Below, piece by piece: positions 1-8,887 of a stretch of DNA of 34,965 nucleotides; position 1 is the first letter of the stretch; each line of letters starts with the position of its first letter. The translations under genes were made by a program, and so were the position numbers. The DNA lies in the NCBI RefSeq assembly GCF_017643905.1, contig NZ_JAEPMO010000027.1:1-34965 (forward strand), written 5' to 3'. The stretch comes from Marivita sp. (lineage in GTDB: Bacteria > Pseudomonadota > Alphaproteobacteria > Rhodobacterales > Rhodobacteraceae). Below the pieces are notes generated by a model, which saw only the letters and a list, made by a program, of their open reading frames with translations, was not told the DNA's origin and made no database searches.

Positions 1-1233
1 ACCTTTGAGGGTCATATATGGCAGCAAGAGACCCAATTCCGAGAACGCGACAGCGCTCTCATCCATGATGTCCGAGATGCAGGCGCTCATCCATTCGGCG
101 GTCATTGGGCCATCACCACCGGCATCAGGTTTTGGTTTCGCAGCGCGGGTTGCTGCGACCTTGGCGTGCACATTTGCCCGTCGCGCAGACGCTGAGGCAT
201 CAGGAGTGATTGCCAAGAGCGCCTCAAGCGCCATCACCGGATCGGAGGTGATCGCCAGATCGGTCTGATACCCACGCACTGGCATCCGGCGGAAGAGCGG
301 GTCCGGGCCGATATGAACGACGCGGGTTGCCTGTCCGGGTGCGCTGACGGCCTCGATCCACGGCACTCCGCTGTCCAGAACGATCACCAGGTCGGCCTCT
401 GCCGTGGCGGCCTTGGGGTTATAGCCCAAAAGTGCCGGATCGTCCGAAGCCAAGACGTTGCGGATGCTGAACGGTTCGGCCACCGCCAATCCGAACGCCT
501 CGGCACAGCGCGACAGAAGCGCCGACACCCTGCCCTGCGGATCGCCGCGCTGGCACAGGACCACCGGAGACTGAGCCTCGGCAATCCACGCCGCCAATGT
601 CTCTATCGCATCCGTATCCGGCAAAGCGGGCGTTGCGGTGGCGGGCAGCTGCGCTGGCGCGAAGCCTTCCGGCAACGCCTCGGTCAATGGCTCTTTCGGC
701 AGGCTCATATAGACCGGCCCCTCGGGCGCGCTGGTCATCAGGGACGCCGCCCGTTTGGTCACGCTGTCCGCCTGTTCAGGATAGCGCAATTCGTAGTCGA
801 ACTTGACCACATCGCGCACCAGACTAGTCTGGTCGTACATTTCCTGACCATACTGGATCGGCGTCATCCGCCCGCCTTTGCGCCCCGATTCCGTCAAGGG
901 CGTGCGCCCGGACAGCACGAACACCGGAACATTGTCGGATGCGGCGTTGATCACACCCATCACGGCATTCGCCAACCCGACATTCACATGCACCATCACC
1001 GCCTGTGGCCGCCCAGTGACCAGCCAATGCCCATGTGCCATCGCCATGCCCGCCGTTTCGTGCGGGACCGTCACAGGAGTTGGCACATCGCTTTCAGAAA
1101 GACGCGCAAGCCCTTCGATTATCGGCGGAAAATCCGTTCCTGCATTGGCAAACAGATAGTCTATTCCGCAGGCCTTCAGAGCCGTCAGAAGGGCCTCACC
1201 TCCGGTTTTTGGCCGGGCCTGATCTTCAAACAT
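1..1233 (-). CDS. Thiamine-diphosphate-dependent enzyme (acetolactate synthase / benzoylformate decarboxylase type), partial
   Basis: The reading frame is open for 411 codons from an ATG at 1233 to the left edge, so the C-terminal part is missing. The N-terminal pyrimidine-binding domain is clear: the segment around residues 57-66 (PHETAGMAMA) carries the family's catalytic glutamate, here E59. It is followed by a GLANAVMGVINA-type helix and the PVFVLSG strand. The central domain (about residues 185-340) and the start of the pyrophosphate domain (from about 375) follow; the GDG...N cofactor motif would lie outside the window. Family members decarboxylate or ligate 2-oxo acids. It is divergent from the TRAP/ALDH operon and shares its 111-bp promoter region. 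The genuine acetolactate synthase is less likely because no small subunit or branched-chain gene is nearby. The exact substrate is unknown. Confidence 0.88.
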   Translation of the reverse strand, partial: MFEDQARPKTGGEALLTALKACGIDYLFANAGTDFPPIIEGLARLSESDVPTPVTVPHETAGMAMAHGHWLVTGRPQAVMVHVNVGLANAVMGVINAASDNVPVFVLSGRTPLTESGRKGGRMTPIQYGQEMYDQTSLVRDVVKFDYELRYPEQADSVTKRAASLMTSAPEGPVYMSLPKEPLTEALPEGFAPAQLPATATPALPDTDAIETLAAWIAEAQSPVVLCQRGDPQGRVSALLSRCAEAFGLAVAEPFSIRNVLASDDPALLGYNPKAATAEADLVIVLDSGVPWIEAVSAPGQATRVVHIGPDPLFRRMPVRGYQTDLAITSDPVMALEALLAITPDASASARRANVHAKVAATRAAKPKPDAGGDGPMTAEWMSACISDIMDESAVAFSELGLLLPYMTLKG

Positions 1234-1291
1234 ACATCCTCCCTGAATCTCAGGCTTGATATTCCGCTGCCCCTTCGTAAAGTCAACTTAT

Positions 1292-1306
1292 TCTCAATAA
1301 TTGGGA
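1292..1306. promoter_or_regulatory. Inverted repeat, candidate operator between the ThDP gene and the TRAP operon
   Basis: The sequence TCTCAATAATTGGGA forms 7-nt arms around a central A with a single mismatch (TCTCAAT against ATTGGGA). It lies 39 bp before the TAXI receptor start and 59 bp from the ThDP enzyme start, in the only divergent promoter space here. IclR-type regulators bind short palindromes of this size, and an IclR gene sits in the rightward operon, so that protein is the natural candidate. Assignment to IclR is inference. Confidence 0.45.
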
Positions 1307-1344
1307 TTCTAACCCAAACGAGAACCACATTTGGGAGGACAACC

Positions 1345-2295
1345 ATGAAAACGCTACTAACCGCGGCGGCGGTATTCTTAGGCGCGACCCTTGCCACATC
1401 GGCCAGCGCGCAGAATGTCGGCATCGCCACATCGAACCCCGGATCGCTGTTTCACAACATCGGCACAGCCGTGGCGAATGCCGCCAACGCCGCCGGGCTG
1501 AACACCACGATTCAGCCCGCGACCAGCCCCAACCAGTTCATTCCGTTCATTGATCAGGGCGGCATCGAATTTGGCGTGGCGAACCTGCAAGAGGTCGATT
1601 ACGCGCTTACCGGAGACGCCTGGTGGGACGGACGCGCCCACCCCAACCTGCGTGTCGTCGCGCATCTGATGCCACTGGTCGAAGCGATCTTTGTCCGTGC
1701 GGACAGCGACATCATGAAGGTGTCCGACCTCAAGGGTCAGCCGATGACCGATGGTTACACAGCGCAGAACACCATCCTGCCGCAGCTTTCGGCCTTTTAC
1801 GCCACCGCCGGCATGACCCGCGACGACGTGGAGAAAGTCTCGGTCGCGAGCGTGGTCGCCGGGGCCGATGCCTTCATGGCCGGTGACACCGTTGGGTTCA
1901 TCTTTGCCCATGGCGCCGGCAAGGTCCGCGAGGCGGATGCCGCCGTTGGCGGTTTGCGTGCGCTTGGGGTCGAGGATGACAGCGATGCCGCCTTGGCTGC
2001 AGCGCGCGAACATTGGCCGACCGCGTTCTTCACCACGTTGCCTGCGGGTTCCATGCCCGGCGTTCTGGAGGACACGGTCTATATCGCCTTCCCGCAGGTG
2101 ATCTTCACCCATGCCGGTGCGTCCGATGATGTGGTCTATGCCATGACCAAGGCGATCTACGAAAACGCTCAGGTTATGGTCGACACGTTCCCGCCGTTCC
2201 GCGCGTTCAAACCGGCAGACATGCGCGGCACGCCCGGAGCAGCGCCCTACCATCCCGGAGCTGAGCGCTTTTTCGCAGAAGTCGGCCTGAACTGA
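1345..2295 (+). CDS. TRAP transporter solute receptor, TAXI family
   Basis: This 316-residue protein begins with a classical signal peptide (KTLLTAAAVFLGATLATSASA, predicted cut after A22) and continues with GIATSNPGSLFHNIGTAVAN, characteristic of TAXI receptors. Length matches the family (about 320). It should bind an organic acid in the periplasm and deliver it to the fused permease encoded next. The start is set by a GGGAGGA ribosome site at 1333-1339; the open frame extends further upstream but has no signal peptide or ribosome site there. A stable hairpin follows the stop codon, a layout that often gives more receptor than permease. TAXI ligands are poorly known, so the substrate has to be inferred from the catabolic neighbours. 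Confidence 0.92.
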   Translation: MKTLLTAAAVFLGATLATSASAQNVGIATSNPGSLFHNIGTAVANAANAAGLNTTIQPATSPNQFIPFIDQGGIEFGVANLQEVDYALTGDAWWDGRAHPNLRVVAHLMPLVEAIFVRADSDIMKVSDLKGQPMTDGYTAQNTILPQLSAFYATAGMTRDDVEKVSVASVVAGADAFMAGDTVGFIFAHGAGKVREADAAVGGLRALGVEDDSDAALAAAREHWPTAFFTTLPAGSMPGVLEDTVYIAFPQVIFTHAGASDDVVYAMTKAIYENAQVMVDTFPPFRAFKPADMRGTPGAAPYHPGAERFFAEVGLN

Positions 2296-2299
2296 GGGA

Positions 2300-2332
2300 T
2301 GTCGGCGCGCCCGATTGTGGCGCGCGCTGACA
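2300..2332 (+). other. Intercistronic stem-loop between TAXI receptor and permease
   Basis: Arms 2300-2310 (TGTCGGCGCGC) and 2322-2332 (GCGCGCTGACA) pair over 11 bp with one G-U, closing an 11-nt loop. There is no following T-run, so it is not a standard terminator. In binding-protein transporter operons such hairpins protect the receptor mRNA and lower permease output; that role is inferred here from position. Confidence 0.6.
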
Positions 2333-2370
2333 CTGCCCATGCCTGCATGATTTAGGACACCATCATCGCC

Positions 2371-4290
2371 ATGCCCGTCCTGCCCGCGCGCCTTGCCAAG
2401 CCATTGGCCGACGTTTTTGCCGCCTGCCTTGTTCTGCTGGCGGTCGGCTGGGCGTTGTCTGTGCAGCGCAAGCTGGGGCTGGACCTTTACCCACAACAAT
2501 TCTTCGCGGGCGTGCTGTTCTTCGCCGTGCCACTGGCGTTTCTGACCCTGCCCGCGCGGCGCGGCACGGAGCGAGAGGATGTGCCTCTTTACGATCTTGC
2601 GCTTGCCGCCATGTCGATGGGCGCGCTTGGCTATGTGTCTGTCAACTATCCTGACATTGTCCTGATGATCTTTGCGCGCCCACCCGAGCTTTGGATCACC
2701 AGCGTCATCATTATCTTGCTTTTGCTCGAAACGCTGCGGCGGGCGACCGGTTGGGCGCTGGTGCTGATCATCGCCGCCTTCCTCCTGTATGCGCTGTTCG
2801 GAGACCTGATCCCCGGACGGCTACAGGGGCGTCCGCAGAACTGGCAATTGCTGGCGGGATATCTGGCCGTTGACTCCAACGGCGTGCTCGGCTTGCCAAT
2901 GTCGGTTGCGGCCACTGTCGTGATCGCGTTCATCCTCTTTGGTGTGCTTCTGGGCATCACGGGCGGGTCGCAGTTTTTCACCGATGCCGCCATGATCGGC
3001 ATGGGACGGTTTCGGGGCGGATCGATGAAGATCTCGGTTCTGGCCTCGGGTTTGTTTGGGTCAATCTCGGGATCAGCCGTGGCCAATGTGGTGGGCACGG
3101 GTGTGGTCACCATCCCGATGATCAAGCGCGACGGCTATCCGGCACACAAAGCGGGCGCGATCGAAGCGGTGGCCTCCACTGGCGGGCAGCTCATGCCGCC
3201 GGTGATGGGCGCATCGGCCTTTCTGATGGCCGAGTTTCTGGCCATCCCATACAGCCAGATCGTGATGGCAGCGCTCTTGCCCGCGATCCTGTATTATGTC
3301 GCGCTGTTCATTCAGGCCGATCTAGAAGCAGCGAAACTCGGCATCAAACGCGTGCCGGAATCCGAGATCCCGGCCAAGAGCATCGTTCTGGTGGGACTAC
3401 ATTTCGCCACCGCCTTTGCCGTTCTGATCTACCTGCTGTTCTGGCTGCGCTATCAGCCCGAGCGCGCAGCCCTCTGGTCGGCGCTGGCACTTTGCGGCAC
3501 CGCATTGGTGTTTGGCTACCGCGGCGTCCGCCCCACGATCCGCGCGCTGTTCGGCAGCTTTTCCCGCACCGGGCATGGGGTTGTCGAAATCCTGTTGATC
3601 TCGGCCGCGTCCGGCATGGTGATCGGGGTGCTCAATATCACTGGTCTCAGCTTCAACCTGACTTATGCGCTGGTGCAGGTGGGCGGCGGCAGTGCGGTGA
3701 TGCTGTTGGCGCTGTCAGCTTTCGTCTGCATCATCCTTGGCATGGGCCTGCCCACTTTGGGCGTCTACGTGCTACTTGCCGCCCTTGTGGCCCCTGCCCT
3801 CATTGAAGTGGGGATCGAACCGATCGCGGCGCATCTTTACGTGCTCTATTTTGGCATGATGTCGATGATCACACCCCCCATCGCCATGGCCGCTTTTGCC
3901 GCGGCCGCGATTGCCAAGGCCCCCGCCATGGCCACAGGCTGGGCCGCGATGCGGTTTGGCTGGGCAGCGTACGTGATCCCGGTGCTGTTCGTGTTCAGCC
4001 CGTCGCTGATCCTGATCGGAGAACCCACCGAAATCATCTTTGCCGCCATCACCGCAAGCCTTGGGGTCTGGCTGGTTTCGGCGGCGCTTGCCGGCTATTT
4101 TGTGGACCGGCTGTCGCTGACAAAACGCGGCTTGTTCATCGTTGCGGGTTTGATGGCCCTTGTCCCAGCGGGCGCGTTTGACGGTGCGATCGTGACCGAT
4201 GCCATCGGCGTCGCGATGGGGATTGCGCTGATCGTGTCCGAAATGATGCGCAGCCGGACCGCCGCCGCAACGCAGGAGACCGCGCCATGA
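2371..4290 (+). CDS. TRAP transporter fused permease (4TM/12TM, DctQM-type)
   Basis: A 639-residue, almost wholly hydrophobic protein. The first ~150 residues resemble the small DctQ unit with four membrane segments. The rest is the DctM-like large unit, recognisable by GSISGSAVANVVGTG near residues 230-245, GGQLMPPVMGASAFL near 270-285 and GMGLPTLGVYVLL near 453-466. TAXI receptors normally partner with exactly this fused form, using a sodium or proton gradient to drive uptake across the inner membrane. The ATG at 2371 lies after the intercistronic hairpin, and its ribosome site is weak. The 3' end overlaps the IclR gene by 4 bp (ATGA), so the two are translationally coupled. Confidence 0.93.
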   Translation: MPVLPARLAKPLADVFAACLVLLAVGWALSVQRKLGLDLYPQQFFAGVLFFAVPLAFLTLPARRGTEREDVPLYDLALAAMSMGALGYVSVNYPDIVLMIFARPPELWITSVIIILLLLETLRRATGWALVLIIAAFLLYALFGDLIPGRLQGRPQNWQLLAGYLAVDSNGVLGLPMSVAATVVIAFILFGVLLGITGGSQFFTDAAMIGMGRFRGGSMKISVLASGLFGSISGSAVANVVGTGVVTIPMIKRDGYPAHKAGAIEAVASTGGQLMPPVMGASAFLMAEFLAIPYSQIVMAALLPAILYYVALFIQADLEAAKLGIKRVPESEIPAKSIVLVGLHFATAFAVLIYLLFWLRYQPERAALWSALALCGTALVFGYRGVRPTIRALFGSFSRTGHGVVEILLISAASGMVIGVLNITGLSFNLTYALVQVGGGSAVMLLALSAFVCIILGMGLPTLGVYVLLAALVAPALIEVGIEPIAAHLYVLYFGMMSMITPPIAMAAFAAAAIAKAPAMATGWAAMRFGWAAYVIPVLFVFSPSLILIGEPTEIIFAAITASLGVWLVSAALAGYFVDRLSLTKRGLFIVAGLMALVPAGAFDGAIVTDAIGVAMGIALIVSEMMRSRTAAATQETAP

Positions 4291-5060
4291 CCTCGGTGTC
4301 CGGATCAGGAGAACGGTTGCTGGCCATCCTTGGATTGTTCTCCGAGGACCATTCCGAATGGACACCCGAGGACATGATGCAGGCCTTGGGGTTTTCGCGC
4401 CCGACGCTGTACCGCTATCTCAAGACCCTCAAGGATGCGGGCTACCTCGTGTCGCTGCCCCAATCAGGCTACACGCTTGGTCCGCGCGTGACCGAGCTTG
4501 ATTTCCTCATGCGCCGTTCCGATCCCCTGATCGCAGCGGCGGACCCGCACCTCAAGGCGCTGGCCGAGGCGTTCGTCGGATCCGCGTTTGTCCTGCGCTT
4601 CTATGGGCAGAAGATGCTCTGCGTGGCCTCAGAAGTATCGGCACCGGAACCGCGCTCCTCTTATCCGCGTGGTCGTCCGATGCCGATTGGCAAAGGTGCC
4701 GTGAGCCGCGCCATCGTCGCTTTCCTGCCGCCGAAAGAGCGCGCGGCGCTGGTCAGCGACTATCTCGACGCCTTTGTCACTTCGGGCATCGGGACCACCA
4801 AAGATGCCGTGCTGCCCGAGTTGAAACGCATCCGCCGTGACCGGGTCGCCACCGCCCATGGCGAAGTGACGCCGGGCCTTGTCGGGGTCGCGGCCCCGAT
4901 CCTTGCGGGCGACGGCACACCCATCGGCGCGCTGTGCCTGTCGACCGAAGAAGCCAACCTGACCAAAGACAAGCTTACCGCGCTGCGCGACAGTATCCGT
5001 GACCGCGCCGAGTTGATCTCGGACGCGCTCGCCCAGCCAGCCACCCGCACAAGCGCCTGA
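4287..5060 (+). CDS. IclR family transcriptional regulator
   Basis: 257 residues with an N-terminal winged helix-turn-helix (residues about 5-65; FSRPTLYRYLKTLKDAGYL is the recognition helix and wing) and a C-terminal GAF-like effector domain with conserved IPGK-type region (PRGRPMPIGKGAVSRAI) and a late GVAAPI segment. It starts inside the permease stop codon (ATGA) and is followed 28 bp later by the aldehyde dehydrogenase gene, so it is embedded in the operon it probably controls. The effector is likely the transported acid or a product. The candidate operator is the repeat at 1292-1306. Confidence 0.92.
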   Translation: MTSVSGSGERLLAILGLFSEDHSEWTPEDMMQALGFSRPTLYRYLKTLKDAGYLVSLPQSGYTLGPRVTELDFLMRRSDPLIAAADPHLKALAEAFVGSAFVLRFYGQKMLCVASEVSAPEPRSSYPRGRPMPIGKGAVSRAIVAFLPPKERAALVSDYLDAFVTSGIGTTKDAVLPELKRIRRDRVATAHGEVTPGLVGVAAPILAGDGTPIGALCLSTEEANLTKDKLTALRDSIRDRAELISDALAQPATRTSA

Positions 5061-5088
5061 ACAATGACTGACCCGGAGAAAGACCCCC

Positions 5089-6534
5089 ATGACCCATGAT
5101 CCCGCACGGCATTACATCGGTGGCGAATGGATCAGCGATGGTCCGCTGGACCACAGTCTCAACCCGGCCACGTTGGCCTCATTGGGCCAGTATCATCGCG
5201 GCAGCGCCGATCTGGCCGATGCCGCTGCGGCGTCGGCACGGACTGCGTTCTTCGGCACCGATTGGGCCTCTGCCCCACGCCTTCGCGCTCAGACGATGCT
5301 GGAAATCGCGAACCGCCTTGAAGCGGCGAAGGACGAGATCGCCGATCTGGTGGTGGCCGAAAACGGCAAAATCCGCGCTGAAGCCTTGGGCGAAACCATG
5401 GCCGCCATTTCCGAGACCCGCTACTACGCAGGTCTCGCGCGCGACATCCGCGGCTCCATGCAGGAAATTACACCGGGCAGCCTGTCGCTGTTCCATCGGG
5501 AAGCGGCAGGTGTGGCAGGCATCATCGTGCCCTGGAATGCGCCTGTGACCTTGCTCATGCGGTCGCTTGCTCCCGCACTGGCGGCAGGCTGTACGGCGGT
5601 CATCAAACCCGCGCACCAAACGCCGCTGGTGCATGCGCGGATCATGCAGGCCATCGCAGAGGCGCCGTCCCTGCCCAAAGGTGTGGTCAATTCCATTAAC
5701 GAAAACGGCATTGAAGTGGGCCGCGCCATGACCGCGTCGCCCGATATCGACGTCATCAGCTTTACCGGCAGCAGCCGCACCGGGCAGGCGATCATGGCCG
5801 CCGCCGCTCCGACGCTGAAGCGCGTGGGGCTGGAATTGGGCGGCAAGGCGCCTGCGGTGATCTTCGCCGATGTCGATCTGGACCACGCCGTGCATGAACT
5901 GACCCACGGGGCGCTGGCCATGGCGGGGCAAATCTGCGTCGCCGCGGCTAGGTTCCTTGTCCACGAGTCACTCGCCAAAGAGTTCGAGAGCCGCATAATC
6001 TCCGCCTTCCGGGCTGTCCGCGTCGGCCCCGGAGACAAGCCAGACAGCCAGATGGGATCGCTGATCGACCTCGACAATCGGGCGCGGATCGAACGGCTGA
6101 TTGAACAGGCAGGTGATGAGGGCGATATCGTTCTCAAAGGTGCGCCGCTGTCGGACTCAGCCTTCCTGACACCGACCTTGTTCCGCATCGACAACATCGC
6201 ATCGTCCCTTGTGCAGGAAGAGCTGTTTGGCCCCATCGTGTCGATCGAGACCTTTTCTGACGAACAAGAAGCCGTCGCAAAGGCCAACGCAACCGCTTAC
6301 GGCCTTGCCGCGTCGGTCTTTACTGCCGACCACCACCGCGCCTTGCGCATGGCGCGGGCGATCCGGGCGGGGACGGTCTGGATCAATTCGCATCTCAGGC
6401 TCTTCGCCGAGGCGGAAACCGGCGGCTATGGCAAATCCGGCCTTGGGCGCTTGCATGGGCCAGAGGGGCTTTATGACTTCCTCGAAACCAAACACATATA
6501 TTCCGAACCCGGACGTGTGGGAGGGATCGCATGA
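5089..6534 (+). CDS. NAD(P)-dependent aldehyde dehydrogenase
   Basis: 481 residues, normal for the soluble ALDH superfamily. Visible motifs are the VPWNAP segment with oxyanion N150, the cofactor loop FTGSSRTGQ (226-233), the general base E249 in LELGGKAP, the nucleophile C283 in GQICVAA, and the EELFGPIV segment. It oxidises an aldehyde to the acid. The start has a GGAGA ribosome site a few bases upstream. It ends in a 4-bp ATGA overlap with the FAD monooxygenase gene. In this operon its substrate is probably made by the divergent ThDP decarboxylase or by the downstream SDR. Confidence 0.94.
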   Translation: MTHDPARHYIGGEWISDGPLDHSLNPATLASLGQYHRGSADLADAAAASARTAFFGTDWASAPRLRAQTMLEIANRLEAAKDEIADLVVAENGKIRAEALGETMAAISETRYYAGLARDIRGSMQEITPGSLSLFHREAAGVAGIIVPWNAPVTLLMRSLAPALAAGCTAVIKPAHQTPLVHARIMQAIAEAPSLPKGVVNSINENGIEVGRAMTASPDIDVISFTGSSRTGQAIMAAAAPTLKRVGLELGGKAPAVIFADVDLDHAVHELTHGALAMAGQICVAAARFLVHESLAKEFESRIISAFRAVRVGPGDKPDSQMGSLIDLDNRARIERLIEQAGDEGDIVLKGAPLSDSAFLTPTLFRIDNIASSLVQEELFGPIVSIETFSDEQEAVAKANATAYGLAASVFTADHHRALRMARAIRAGTVWINSHLRLFAEAETGGYGKSGLGRLHGPEGLYDFLETKHIYSEPGRVGGIA

Positions 6535-8111
6535 GCAGCCCCTACGATGTGGTGATCAATGGCGGCGGTCCGGTGGGTTTGGGCCTTGCCATCGAACTGG
6601 GCCAGCGCGGCATTCGGGTTTGCGTCGTGGAACGCTACCCGGAACCGCAACCAATCCCCAAAGGCCAGAACCTGACCCAGCGCACCTCCGAGCATTTCCG
6701 GGCATGGGGTTGCGAGGCCGAGTTGCACAGCGCCCATCCGATCCCCAAAGGCGGCGGCATTGGCGGGATGACCGCCTATGGCACGCTGTTGTCGGATCAC
6801 ACCTATGACTGGCTGAACCGGTCGAACGTCAAAGACTATTACTTCGCGCCCAACGCCAGGCTGCCTCAATACGCCACCGAACGGGTGCTGCGCGCGCGGG
6901 TGGCCGAGATACCCGAGATCACGGTTCTTTACGGTTGGTCCGGCGACGCGCTCGAGATGACCGATGAGGGTGTTCGCCTGACCATCGCAGAGCGCAATGG
7001 CGACGGGCGGCAGGTGATCGATGCATCCTACATCGTCGGCTGCGATGGCAGCAGGTCTTTTGTCCGCGAACACGCCGGGATCAGCGAGACCTTGTCTGAC
7101 CACAACCGCCTGATGGCGCTTCTGGTGTTCCGGTCGGAAGAGCTGCACGAACTGCTGAAGCGCTATCCGGGCAAGGCGTTCTACAACGTGCTGCACCCCG
7201 ACTACGAAGGCTACTGGCTGTTCTTCGGGCGGGTCGATCACGGGCTGTCTTGGTTCTTCCACGCCCCCGTTCCCATCGGCACCACCACCGACAATTTCGA
7301 TTTCCGAGGGTTGCTCCATAAAGCCGTGGGTCAGGAATTCGCGCTTGATCTGGACTATGTCGGGTTCTGGGACCTGCGTGTGTCTCTGGCCGACAGTTAC
7401 CGCGCAGGCCGCGCGTTCATCGCCGGGGATGCGGCGCACAGCCACCCGCCCTATGGCGGTTACGGGATCAACACCGGGTTCGAGGACGCCCGCAATCTGG
7501 GCTGGAAACTGGCCGCAACGATCAAGGGTTGGGGCAACGACGCGCTGCTTGACAGCTACAGTGCGGAGCGCCAGCCGGTCTTTGCCTCGACCGCGAGGGA
7601 TTTCATCGAGAACTTCATCCACGAAGATAGGGAATTCCTCAACAATCACAGCCCGGACCAAGGCAAAGATGCCTTCGAGACAGCGTGGAAAGCCCGTGCC
7701 GAAGGTGCTTCTGGGGTCGAGGATTTCGAACCAAACTACGAAGGCTCGCCCATCGTGCCCGGTATCGGTGGCACGCCCAGCGCGAAAGGATCGCACAGCT
7801 TTGTCGCCCGCGCCGGGCATCACCTGCCCCCTGCCGGACCAGAAGGCCGCGACGTGGCGGATGTGCTTGGCCGTGACTTCACGCTGCTTTGTGCAGATCC
7901 GAGCGCGGCAGCCGCGTTTTTGGACGCAGCCTACGCACTGAACATTCCCCTGACCGCACCGGCCTGCCATGCGGCATGGTTCACCCCTTGGGACAGGCGT
8001 ATCGTCTTGGTTCGGCCAGATGGGTTTGTTGCATGGTCCGGCGATACCTGCCCCCCCGACGCAGCCAAAGCCATCCTGTCCGCCGCCATCGGCACAGGTG
8101 CCGCCACGTGA
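6531..8111 (+). CDS. FAD-dependent aromatic-ring monooxygenase (PheA/TfdB/MhpA-like)
   Basis: 526 residues, group A flavoprotein hydroxylase. The dinucleotide-binding GGGPVGLGLAIELGQRG follows the first strand, the DG motif lies in IVGCDGSRSFVR, and the second FAD motif is GDAAHSHPPYGGYGINTGFEDA (two runs around residues 300-320). The C-terminal ~130 residues fit the thioredoxin-like domain of this subfamily. Such enzymes hydroxylate phenolic or other aromatic rings with NAD(P)H and O2. Translational coupling to both neighbours (ATGA before, GTGA after) implies a shared pathway. The ring substrate is not identifiable by eye. Confidence 0.92.
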   Translation: MSSPYDVVINGGGPVGLGLAIELGQRGIRVCVVERYPEPQPIPKGQNLTQRTSEHFRAWGCEAELHSAHPIPKGGGIGGMTAYGTLLSDHTYDWLNRSNVKDYYFAPNARLPQYATERVLRARVAEIPEITVLYGWSGDALEMTDEGVRLTIAERNGDGRQVIDASYIVGCDGSRSFVREHAGISETLSDHNRLMALLVFRSEELHELLKRYPGKAFYNVLHPDYEGYWLFFGRVDHGLSWFFHAPVPIGTTTDNFDFRGLLHKAVGQEFALDLDYVGFWDLRVSLADSYRAGRAFIAGDAAHSHPPYGGYGINTGFEDARNLGWKLAATIKGWGNDALLDSYSAERQPVFASTARDFIENFIHEDREFLNNHSPDQGKDAFETAWKARAEGASGVEDFEPNYEGSPIVPGIGGTPSAKGSHSFVARAGHHLPPAGPEGRDVADVLGRDFTLLCADPSAAAAFLDAAYALNIPLTAPACHAAWFTPWDRRIVLVRPDGFVAWSGDTCPPDAAKAILSAAIGTGAAT

Positions 8112-8887
8112 CCCGGCGACGGCATATCGTCCTCACCGGTGGTGCATCTGGCATAGGCGCCGCCACCTTGGCGTTGTTCAAGGCGGATGGCGACCGGGTG
8201 ACCGTCATTGATCGCGGCGACCCCGGCCCCGCGGCCGACCGCTGGATCAATGCCGATCTGTCGGATCTGGCATCCATAGCGGCACTCGAGTCTCTGTCGC
8301 GCATTGACGTTCTGGTCAACGCTGCTGGGTTACCGCCACGACCGGGACTGGAATGGACGATCCTGCGGGTCAACACCCAAGCCCTGATCGCGCTGACCGA
8401 ACACCTTTTGCCACATCTCACCCCGGGTGGTGCCATCGTCAACATGGCCTCCAAAGCGGGCGGCAAATGGCGCGAGAACCTGGCGCAGGTGCAGCGGTTT
8501 CTGGCGCTCGATGCGTCGCACGATCTGGACGCGTTCTTGAAGGAAGAAGCCATAGACCCGGTGCGCGCCTATGATCTTTCGAAGGAAGCGGTGATCGTCT
8601 GGGGCCTGTCCAATATCGAGCGGTTTCGCGACCTGGGCTTGCGGATCAACTCGGTCAGTCCCGCAGCGGTGGAGACGCCGATCCTTGAGGACTTCATGAC
8701 CGCCTTTGGTGCCCGCGCAACCCGCGGCGTCGATCTGACCGGACGCGCCGGCCGCCCGGACGAAATCGCCCAAGTGATCCGCTTTCTCGCATCCCCCGAG
8801 GCGTCCTGGGTCACCGGGTGCAATGTCGAATGCGATGGCGGTCTGACGGCACAGCTTGAATATACCGCACTGACTGCAGCGCTTTAG
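8108..8887 (+). CDS. Short-chain dehydrogenase/reductase
   Basis: The start is a GTG at 8108 that overlaps the preceding stop (GTGA), giving 259 residues. The open frame runs further upstream, but the TGGASGIG cofactor motif sits about ten residues after this GTG, where it belongs in an SDR. NAAG (NVLVNAAG-type), the catalytic serine in VNMASKAG and the YDLSK (YxxxK) pair are present. An insertion of about 35 residues between the catalytic Ser and Tyr resembles 3-alpha-hydroxysteroid/carbonyl reductases and coniferyl-alcohol dehydrogenases. It probably oxidises an alcohol or reduces a ketone in the same pathway. Its stop overlaps the convergent matB stop by 4 bp, with no terminator visible between them. 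Confidence 0.9.
   Translation: MTRRRHIVLTGGASGIGAATLALFKADGDRVTVIDRGDPGPAADRWINADLSDLASIAALESLSRIDVLVNAAGLPPRPGLEWTILRVNTQALIALTEHLLPHLTPGGAIVNMASKAGGKWRENLAQVQRFLALDASHDLDAFLKEEAIDPVRAYDLSKEAVIVWGLSNIERFRDLGLRINSVSPAAVETPILEDFMTAFGARATRGVDLTGRAGRPDEIAQVIRFLASPEASWVTGCNVECDGGLTAQLEYTALTAAL

Noticed and set aside
313-1344. Long upstream extension of the TAXI receptor frame
   Set aside because: It runs antisense through the ThDP enzyme gene and lacks a ribosome site; the signal peptide and GGGAGGA site fix the start at 1345.
1378-2499. 373-codon frame on the minus strand
   Set aside because: Shadow of the TAXI receptor gene; low-complexity R/G/H-rich translation with no domain.
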